NCBI GenBank assembly: GCA_023229405.1
Contig: JALNZH010000182.1
Span: forward strand, 1 to 7,710
Source: Bacteroidota bacterium
GTDB taxonomy: Bacteria; Bacteroidota; Ignavibacteria; UBA10030; UBA8401
Direction: 5' to 3'
Length of the DNA: 7,710 nucleotides
Shown here: positions 1 to 6,113 of the stretch, in pieces
Position numbering within the stretch: position 1 is the first letter of the stretch
Layout: the number at the start of each line of letters is the position of its first letter
Position numbers and translations under genes: made by a program
The notes under the pieces: model-generated
Databases searched by the model: none
What the model saw: the letters and a program-made list of their open reading frames with translations, nothing else
Told to the model about the DNA's origin: nothing

Positions 1-1775
1 CGGGACACGCTCAGGAACACAATGGTTGGGAAAAAGATATTACCACCCATGGAAATGGAAATCGCAGAATGGTTGTAGGTGAAAATGATACCACCATCAT
101 GCTTCAGTTTGCCAACGGTTCAACAGCAAATCAAGAGCAATTCTGGCGTCCGTACACGGAAACAGATTCCATCGAAGTAACTTTCCGTGTGAACATGGCA
201 AACCAGGAAGACTTTAACGTTGCCACACAAAAAGTAGGTGTGAATGGCAGCATTAACGGCTGGGGTTCTCCGACATTCTTCCTTACACAGGAACAGAATG
301 ACGGTAACAATCCGACCCGCTATCCGGGTGGAAATTTCTGGTCCGGCACATTCAAACTGCCGATTACCAAAGCACAGGTTGATACTCTCTCTGCTCCGAT
401 TGAATATGCATACAAATTCGTTCAGAAGGATGCAAACACGAAATGGGAAAGTGTTCCAGACCGTAAGTTCCAGATTAAAAAAGGCAGCTCGGATACAACC
501 TTATACTGGAAATGGTGGGATGATGTAGGCGCAAAACCGCCCGCAGGTATCGATACAGCAATTGTTGCATTCCGTGTTGATATGACACGTGCAATACAGA
601 CAAACGGATATAATGTTGGCGATACAGTGCAGGTTCGTTATGGCTTTGCAAATTCTGCAAAAGTAGTAGGAACAAAGAATCTTGTAAAACAAGGTTTAAC
701 CTTCGTCTACACGGGCGTAGATTCCAATGTCGTTAATGTAAATATTAAAGCAGACGGCACAGGAAAACCGCTAGTGTATCAGTATTATCTGGTAAAGAAC
801 GGACAGGATTATCGTGAAGTGTATTATAACTTCAACTATACCGGTTCGGATGTAACACTGGCAGAACGCCGATTATTGGCTGTTACAGGTAAATCGAACA
901 CTGCTTTGGATACATCGAAAAATATGACCAATGCATCGCGCTGGCCCTTCTGGCGCAATACACGGAAACTCAAAACCAATGTTGATGTAACATTCTCGGT
1001 GAATTTACAACCGGCATATTACCAGGTGCTGCAAGGCGCTGTCGGTAAAGATACCTTGTATGACATCCAGGGTCCGTGGACAATTACCAAAGCATTGAAA
1101 GACTCCATCTATAAATGGGGTGTTTCGATCAATGGTCCGGCAACAGGAGGATGGGCAGGCTGGGGTACATCGTTGTATAACGATACCACACGCAAGATGT
1201 ATGATGACGGAACACACGGTGATGCAAATGCCGGTGACAGAATCTTTACACGCGTGATCAAATTCTATAAAGATTCCGTGAACAACGTTGTTGGTCAGGA
1301 ATTCAAATTTGGTATCCATGGCGGTGATAATGAAGGCGGTAAAGGCGGCTTTGGTAACAATCACATTGAGAACATCAATGATGCTGCTGCAACTGCTGCT
1401 ATTCACAGTCAATTTGGGAGCATCAATCCATTGTATTACGATCGTTGGGATTTTGCTGCTGAAGTAGCAAAAGATCCGGTCAGTGTTGCGAAGACGGATG
1501 CTTCTGTTCCGACAGTGTATGCATTGGACCAGAACTTCCCGAATCCGTTCAACCCGACAACAACCATTAGCTATGCGCTTCCGAATAGCGGACTTGTAAC
1601 GTTAAAAATTTATAACGTTCTTGGCCAGGAAGTAAAAGCATTGATCAATGCTGTTCAGGATGCAGGTACATACCATGCAACATTCGACGCAAGTCAGATG
1701 TCAAGCGGTATTTATTTCTACAGACTTGAATCAGGCAGCTTCACGTCAGTGAAGAAGATGATGTTGCTGAAGTAA
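1..1775 (+). CDS. Secreted multidomain starch-binding protein with CBM20-like modules and T9SS sorting tail (5' partial)
   Basis: The frame is open from the first complete codon (position 3), so the Met at 69 is internal and the true start lies upstream. The first visible residues (Asn-Gly-Trp-Glu, then Arg and Asp-Thr-Thr) match the end of a module repeated next to them. The complete copy (nt 165-530) starts Val-Thr-Phe-Arg-Val-Asn-Met, has Asn-Gly-Trp (255-263), an Ala-Tyr-Lys-Phe-Val strand and Trp-Glu-Ser-Val-Pro-Asp-Arg (444-464), the pattern of CBM20 starch-binding domains. A third, diverged beta-domain covers about 546-960. A fourth (about 975-1455) carries an Asp-Asp-Gly-Thr-x-Gly-Asp-Ala-x-Ala-Gly-Asp motif and a Gly-rich loop. 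The tail (1506-1772) is a T9SS type A sorting domain, which directs crossing of the outer membrane and is normally removed. No catalytic motif is visible, so the protein could be a binding protein or the C-terminal half of a large amylase or pullulanase. The secretion call is firm; the CBM20 assignment is moderate. Confidence 0.85.
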   Translation, partial: GHAQEHNGWEKDITTHGNGNRRMVVGENDTTIMLQFANGSTANQEQFWRPYTETDSIEVTFRVNMANQEDFNVATQKVGVNGSINGWGSPTFFLTQEQNDGNNPTRYPGGNFWSGTFKLPITKAQVDTLSAPIEYAYKFVQKDANTKWESVPDRKFQIKKGSSDTTLYWKWWDDVGAKPPAGIDTAIVAFRVDMTRAIQTNGYNVGDTVQVRYGFANSAKVVGTKNLVKQGLTFVYTGVDSNVVNVNIKADGTGKPLVYQYYLVKNGQDYREVYYNFNYTGSDVTLAERRLLAVTGKSNTALDTSKNMTNASRWPFWRNTRKLKTNVDVTFSVNLQPAYYQVLQGAVGKDTLYDIQGPWTITKALKDSIYKWGVSINGPATGGWAGWGTSLYNDTTRKMYDDGTHGDANAGDRIFTRVIKFYKDSVNNVVGQEFKFGIHGGDNEGGKGGFGNNHIENINDAAATAAIHSQFGSINPLYYDRWDFAAEVAKDPVSVAKTDASVPTVYALDQNFPNPFNPTTTISYALPNSGLVTLKIYNVLGQEVKALINAVQDAGTYHATFDASQMSSGIYFYRLESGSFTSVKKMMLLK

Positions 1776-1833
1776 TCTTTGCTGTATGAATGCTGGATGG
1801 ATAATTCACATTCTTAACTCAAAGAAGTAATCT

Positions 1834-1867
1834 AAAAGGCAGGGTGAGTAATTGCCCTGCCTTTTCT
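1834..1867 (+). terminator. Rho-independent terminator after the T9SS starch-binding gene
   Basis: A perfect 11-bp inverted repeat (AAAAGGCAGGG at 1834-1844, CCCTGCCTTTT at 1855-1865) encloses a 10-base loop. The descending arm ends in a T run (TTTTCT). It lies 58 bases after the stop codon at 1775, so it most likely ends the transcript of the upstream gene. The A-tract on the left arm makes it symmetric, so it could also stop transcription from the other strand, although no minus-strand gene is visible here. If transcription of the next gene starts upstream of it, it would act as an attenuator instead. Confidence 0.85.
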
Positions 1868-1890
1868 ATGTAAGAATGAATGAAAATTTT

Positions 1891-3288
1891 ATGAGCACAA
1901 CAGTAGTGACTGAATGGGCAAAAGACGCGGTCTTTTACCAAATATTTCCTGAACGCTTCGCGAATGGAGATCCTACCAACGATCCGGTGAATGCGGAGCA
2001 ATGGGGGACACCGCCGAAACCGAACAACTATTTCGGCGGAGATTTGGCAGGAATAATGCACAAGATGGCCTATTTGAAAGACCTCGGAATTACTGCACTT
2101 TACCTTAATCCGGTGTTCGAAGCGGAATCTAATCATAAATATAACACGAAAGATTATACAAAGATCGATCCGGCGTTTGGCACGAACCAGTTGTTCGACC
2201 AGTTCGTGCTAAAATGTCGTGCAAACGATATTCGAATTGTGCTCGACGGGGTGTTCAATCATGTCGGCATATCACATTTTGCATTTGCCGATGTTGTGGT
2301 GAACGGAGCGAAATCGCCTTATGCGTCCTGGTTTAACATCTATTCGTATCCTGTGCAGGGGCCTAAAAATCCGAATTACGAATGCTGGTGGGGGCACGGA
2401 TCGCTGCCGAAACTAATGGTACAGAATCCTGAAGTAAAGAAATATTTATTCGATGCCATCAAACCATGGACTGATAGAGTCAACGGATGGCGGTTAGACG
2501 TACCGAATGAAATTCCTCATGAATTCTGGAAAGAATTCCGCAGAACGGTTCGTTTATGGAATCCGAATTGTTATATCGTCGGAGAACTGTGGGAAGATGC
2601 AAGCCCCTGGTTACAGGGGGATGAATTTGACGCTACGATGAACTATCGGTTTCGTGATGCATGCCTTGAGTATTTTGCCCATGATAAGATTTCTACACAG
2701 CAGTTTGACAAACACCTTGAAACAACACGGAACTTGTACAATAAAAATAATAACCTGGCAATGCAAAACTTGCTGAGCAGCCACGATACGGAACGGTTTT
2801 TGACTCTCTGCAAAGGAGAAGTCTGGAGAATGAAACTTGCTGTGCTGATGCAAATGACCTATATCGGCGCACCGATGATTTATTATGGCGACGAGATCGG
2901 TATGGAGGGTGGAAAGGATCCGGATTGCAGACGATGTATGGTATGGGATCCGAAACAATGGGATACATCACTCCATGATCTGTATAAATCGTTGATCCGG
3001 ATTCGTCTTGAATCTCCAGCATTGCGCCGAGGATTGTTTAAAATGCTTCTTGCGAACGATGCAACGAACACAATTGCTTTTGAACGACAACTGAATGCCC
3101 ATCTTGCCTATGTTGCGATCAATAAAAGTACGAAAACGGTAACCATCGACATGCCGGTGAACGGACTGGTGCAAAGTGCGAATGAAAAAATGACTGGAGA
3201 TAAATTTACTGCGGTAAACGGAATATTAACGGTTACAATCCCGGCCCGATCGGCACGGATTTTTACTACGTATATAGGAGAAGAATAA
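1891..3288 (+). CDS. Cytoplasmic GH13 alpha-glucanase, neopullulanase/cyclomaltodextrinase type, lacking the N-terminal CBM34 domain
   Basis: This gene encodes a 465-residue GH13 enzyme expected to hydrolyse alpha-1,4 (and perhaps alpha-1,6) bonds in maltodextrins, cyclodextrins or pullulan fragments in the cytoplasm; there is no signal peptide. All conserved regions are present: Asp-Gly-Val-Phe-Asn-His (119-124), Gly-Trp-Arg-Leu-Asp with nucleophile D203 and R201, Gly-Glu-Leu-Trp-Glu with acid/base E232, and Ser-Ser-His-Asp with D299. A Leu-Pro-Lys-Leu segment at 172-175 resembles the Met-Pro-Lys-Leu-Asn signature of the neopullulanase group (GH13_20). The barrel begins almost at once (Asp-Ala-Val-Phe-Tyr-Gln-Ile-Phe), so the roughly 120-residue CBM34 domain usual in that group is missing. 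A C-terminal beta-domain (about 395-465) is present. The in-frame TTG at 1852 lies inside the terminator and was rejected; ATG 1876 is an alternative to ATG 1891, and neither has a clear Shine-Dalgarno. The stop codon is two bases before the next gene. Family call is firm; exact substrate is not determined. Confidence 0.9.
   Translation: MSTTVVTEWAKDAVFYQIFPERFANGDPTNDPVNAEQWGTPPKPNNYFGGDLAGIMHKMAYLKDLGITALYLNPVFEAESNHKYNTKDYTKIDPAFGTNQLFDQFVLKCRANDIRIVLDGVFNHVGISHFAFADVVVNGAKSPYASWFNIYSYPVQGPKNPNYECWWGHGSLPKLMVQNPEVKKYLFDAIKPWTDRVNGWRLDVPNEIPHEFWKEFRRTVRLWNPNCYIVGELWEDASPWLQGDEFDATMNYRFRDACLEYFAHDKISTQQFDKHLETTRNLYNKNNNLAMQNLLSSHDTERFLTLCKGEVWRMKLAVLMQMTYIGAPMIYYGDEIGMEGGKDPDCRRCMVWDPKQWDTSLHDLYKSLIRIRLESPALRRGLFKMLLANDATNTIAFERQLNAHLAYVAINKSTKTVTIDMPVNGLVQSANEKMTGDKFTAVNGILTVTIPARSARIFTTYIGEE
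3276..3280 (+). promoter_or_regulatory. Shine-Dalgarno AGGAG for the secreted GH13 gene, inside the end of the preceding gene
   Basis: AGGAG lies ten bases before the ATG at 3291 and within the last codons of the upstream GH13 gene, whose TAA ends at 3288. It is the only clear Shine-Dalgarno at a gene start in this window. With only two bases between stop and start, the arrangement indicates one transcript and probable translational coupling of the cytoplasmic and the secreted enzyme. Confidence 0.7.
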
Positions 3289-3290
3289 CA

Positions 3291-6011
3291 ATGAAGAATG
3301 TTATGATGATCGCTCTGTTGTTAATGGGAGAAGTGTTAGCCCAAACGTCGGCAGACAGCGTTACGATTACCTTTCGGGCACATAAAGGTGCGGGAACCCC
3401 CGTTGCGCTTCCGGGCGAATTCAGCGGATGGTCCACGAGCAATGCGATGGCCTATGATGCGACGGTTGCAGCATGGACGAAAACATATTCGTTCAAGATT
3501 CATGATGCGGGGAGAAGTGGCTTAGGTGATTCCGTGTATCAATACAAATTTAACGACGGCAGCTGGTATCCCGATCCTTTAAATCCAGAACAAAATCCGA
3601 ACGACAATAATAATTCCGTTCTTCGTATGACGAAGTTGTTCTTCTTTCAATTCTTTACTGAACAAACTTCGACCGAAATTACGAAATTAATTGTGGGAAT
3701 TGTTCACGCCAACAGTGATACGATCACTTCGATAAAACTTTACACCGGTGCAAATCCCGGAGCGACAACTGTTTCAGACATTACCTCATCATTTATTGCA
3801 ACCAAACGGGTGTTGAATCATATCTTTGCTTCCCCAATTCCGAAATTGAATTACATAAAATTGGTAGCAACAAATGATAAAGGGGATTCAATCGTGTTTC
3901 AGAATTCCGTGTATGAAGTTGTTTCTGCTCCGATGCCGGAATACGCAAAACACGGTGTTACAAAAGCTTCTCAAGCATCCGGGGATTCGACAACGTTCCG
4001 ACTGCGCGTTCCCGGAAAGAGCTATGTTGTGTTGCGTATTGCGCCGGCTGGACAGGCTGTGGCAACTGCTGCGCCGCGCGTAATGAAAAAGGATCCGACA
4101 TCGGATAATTGGTGGCTGAATGTGAAATTGGACCCGAACACCGTCTATGAATATCTGTATGAAATAGAAAATAACAAGATGGTTTCGGATCCGTTTGGAC
4201 GTCAGTTTGGAACGTATGGCACACGATTTTCTACCGGTTCCTCCGGTATTTCCGCAGATGATTATGTCTGGCAGGCAACGGGTTTCCAACGTCCGCCATT
4301 GAATAAGTTAGTGATTTATGAATTGCATGTCGGAGAATTCGGCGGCGGATATTATGGAAAGCCGGCGGGAAGTGCTGGGTTTAACGATCTGAAAAGTCTC
4401 CTGTCACATTTTGTTTCCCTTGGAGTGAATGCGATTGAGCTGATGCCGATTAACGATTTCGGCATTGTGGGGAAATCGGGTCATTCGTGGGGATATGATC
4501 TGAACCATTATTTTGCGATTGAACCGGGATACGGAACTCCATTGGAATTGAAACAGCTAATAGATGAAGCACACAAACTCGGAATTGCTGTTATCTTGGA
4601 TTTGGTGTACAACCACCAGAACGATACTGGACCATTGTGGCAGATGCTGCCGGATGAAGCCGCAAATCCGTACTTCAAGTTGAATTCCGATAAACGATAT
4701 AATGAAGATGGTCTCGAATTTTTCAAAGATCTTGACCATTGGACCCCGGAGACCCAAGAGTTGATCCTGGAGAATTTGAAAATGTGGATCGATGATTATA
4801 TGATAGACGGATTCCGGTACGATTATACACAGGGTATCGGATGGAATATTAGTGAACCGACGAAAGGAATTCTCGGTTGGAGCAATATCATTGATACATT
4901 GTATCAGGGATCGATTTATCAGATTGCAGAACATCTCCCTGGCAGTCCGGCATTGATTTATTATTCGGGATTAACCGGCGGTTGGCACGATTCGTTCCGT
5001 GACGAGATTTTCGATGATGCGAGATACCAAAACACACCTTTAACAGATTATGAAAATCATGTGCTTGGTTTGACCGAATACGGCGGCAACGACACGCCTG
5101 GATCGCCTTCGTTGTATGGTGGAAGAACCGAACCAATCAACGCCACCATTACGCATGACGAACAATCGCTGATCTATGAGATGACACAGTTCCAGGGAGT
5201 TTCACAGACCGAAGCGGTATTGAGAGATAAATTATATGCGACGTTCATTTTTACCTCGCTCGGCATCCCGATGTTGTGGCAGGGGCAGGAATTTAGCGCT
5301 CCACGCGGTTGGGTTAATGATCAGAAGCTGAGTTATCGTCCGTTGGATTGGGACTGGATGCTTGTGCCGCGGGGAACCGAACACTTCAATTATTATCGAA
5401 CGCTGATAAAACAGCGGTTAAAGAATCCTGCTCTGTATCAGGGACAATTAAAAAAAATGTTCCGGTATGAAGCGGCAAAAACACTCGTGTATGGATTCGA
5501 GGATACTGTCACGAATTCAAAAGTGATGGTTGTTGCCAACCTTCATCCGTTCAACCAAACTCCGACAAATGTTCCTTGGCTTGGAGAAGGCACCTGGTAC
5601 GATATCTTCGATCAGACCCAAATCACTGTTTCTGGGAATTCCATTGCGAGTATGCCGATGAATGCATTTACGGCAAAAGTCTATTCTAATAAATCCAATG
5701 CGCAGCTGGGAATAACGGCGGTGAAGGGAACGGATGCAGCTATGCCGGTGCAGTTTGAATTGACGCAGAACTATCCGAATCCATTCAATCCGGCGACAAC
5801 GATCCGTTACACTGTTCCTGCTGGTGGATTTGTCTCTTTAAAAGTATATGATATGCTCGGCAGGGAAGTGTCGACACTGGTCGAAAGCTTGCAGAACGCG
5901 GGACAATATTCTGTCACATTCGATGGATCGCATCTTTCATCCGGAATGTATTTCTACACATTAACCGCCGGCGGTTCTTCCATCACAAAAAAAATGTCAT
6001 TATTGAAATAG
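3291..6011 (+). CDS. Secreted GH13 alpha-glucan enzyme (branching-enzyme/isoamylase-like) with CBM48-like module and T9SS tail
   Basis: This gene encodes 906 residues. A signal peptide (Lys2, hydrophobic core 4-12, likely cleavage after Ala17) leads to a CBM48-like module (about 22-112; Gly-Glu-Phe-Ser-Gly-Trp at 42-47, ending in an Asn-rich stretch at 102-108). An Ig-like segment follows (about 115-215), then a second beta-sandwich (about 230-315; Ser-Asp-Pro-Phe-Gly) typical of the domain before branching-enzyme barrels. The GH13 barrel starts near 341 (Val-Ile-Tyr-Glu-Leu-His-Val-Gly). Catalytic regions are intact: Asp-Leu-Val-Tyr-Asn-His (437-442), Gly-Phe-Arg-Tyr-Asp with nucleophile D511, Ala-Glu-His with E547, and Thr-His-Asp-Glu with D623. 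A C-terminal beta-domain is followed by a T9SS type A sorting domain (about 821-906). The motifs resemble GlgB-type enzymes, but an exported protein has no access to ADP-glucose-derived glycogen synthesis. It may therefore act as an amylase, a debranching enzyme or an extracellular branching enzyme. Family and secretion are firm; the reaction is uncertain. Confidence 0.9.
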   Translation: MKNVMMIALLLMGEVLAQTSADSVTITFRAHKGAGTPVALPGEFSGWSTSNAMAYDATVAAWTKTYSFKIHDAGRSGLGDSVYQYKFNDGSWYPDPLNPEQNPNDNNNSVLRMTKLFFFQFFTEQTSTEITKLIVGIVHANSDTITSIKLYTGANPGATTVSDITSSFIATKRVLNHIFASPIPKLNYIKLVATNDKGDSIVFQNSVYEVVSAPMPEYAKHGVTKASQASGDSTTFRLRVPGKSYVVLRIAPAGQAVATAAPRVMKKDPTSDNWWLNVKLDPNTVYEYLYEIENNKMVSDPFGRQFGTYGTRFSTGSSGISADDYVWQATGFQRPPLNKLVIYELHVGEFGGGYYGKPAGSAGFNDLKSLLSHFVSLGVNAIELMPINDFGIVGKSGHSWGYDLNHYFAIEPGYGTPLELKQLIDEAHKLGIAVILDLVYNHQNDTGPLWQMLPDEAANPYFKLNSDKRYNEDGLEFFKDLDHWTPETQELILENLKMWIDDYMIDGFRYDYTQGIGWNISEPTKGILGWSNIIDTLYQGSIYQIAEHLPGSPALIYYSGLTGGWHDSFRDEIFDDARYQNTPLTDYENHVLGLTEYGGNDTPGSPSLYGGRTEPINATITHDEQSLIYEMTQFQGVSQTEAVLRDKLYATFIFTSLGIPMLWQGQEFSAPRGWVNDQKLSYRPLDWDWMLVPRGTEHFNYYRTLIKQRLKNPALYQGQLKKMFRYEAAKTLVYGFEDTVTNSKVMVVANLHPFNQTPTNVPWLGEGTWYDIFDQTQITVSGNSIASMPMNAFTAKVYSNKSNAQLGITAVKGTDAAMPVQFELTQNYPNPFNPATTIRYTVPAGGFVSLKVYDMLGREVSTLVESLQNAGQYSVTFDGSHLSSGMYFYTLTAGGSSITKKMSLLK

Positions 6012-6027
6012 TATCATTTCCTCGAAG

Positions 6028-6048
6028 TCCCGCTGTCAACCGGCGGGA
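6028..6048 (+). other. GC-rich intergenic stem-loop between the secreted GH13 and GH57 genes
   Basis: TCCCGCTG (6028-6035) pairs with CGGCGGGA (6041-6048) through eight base pairs, one of them a G-T wobble, around a 5-base loop. It begins 17 bases after the TAG stop of the GH13 gene. No T tract follows, so it is not a classical rho-independent terminator. It may be an mRNA-stabilising or partially terminating hairpin that lowers expression of the GH57 gene relative to the genes before it. Confidence 0.5.
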
Positions 6049-6064
6049 ATTCATCAATGAATTC
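6047..6064. repeat. Perfect 8-bp palindromic inverted repeat GAATTCAT-CA-ATGAATTC
   Basis: GAATTCAT and its exact reverse complement are separated by two bases. The site lies directly beside the GC-rich hairpin and overlaps it by two bases, about 50 bases before the GH57 start codon. In RNA it could fold as a 7-bp stem with a 4-base loop; in DNA its dyad symmetry would suit a dimeric regulator. The symmetry is a direct observation, any role is inference. Confidence 0.45.
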
Positions 6065-6113
6065 AATGGAAAGCCGGCAGAATATTGAAAAACCCCATCG
6101 TTGTCATCACGCT

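Noticed and set aside
69..71. ATG at 69 as the start of the first gene
   Set aside because: The same frame is open to the window edge, and the residues before it belong to the same module; it is an internal Met of a partial gene.
1005..1412. Minus-strand open frames such as 1005-1412 and 6936-7475
   Set aside because: They lie opposite genes with clear domain content, have no recognisable motifs and show composition expected of the reverse strand of a coding region.
1779..1808. Possible promoter (TTGCTG with GATAAT, or TTTG with a TAATTC element) before the cytoplasmic GH13 gene
   Set aside because: Spacing is 15 bases for the first reading and the second matches the Bacteroidota -7 element poorly; neither is better than expected by chance in AT-rich DNA.
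1852..1890. TTG at 1852 as the start of the GH13 gene
   Set aside because: It lies inside the loop of a strong terminator and would add residues unrelated to the family; ATG 1891 (or 1876) fits the barrel start better.
6009..6113. TAG readthrough fusing the secreted GH13 with the GH57 protein, as both are in the same frame with no other stop between
   Set aside because: An open stretch of 34 codons is quite likely by chance, and the GH57 gene has its own signal peptide, while the T9SS tail of the GH13 protein must be C-terminal to work.
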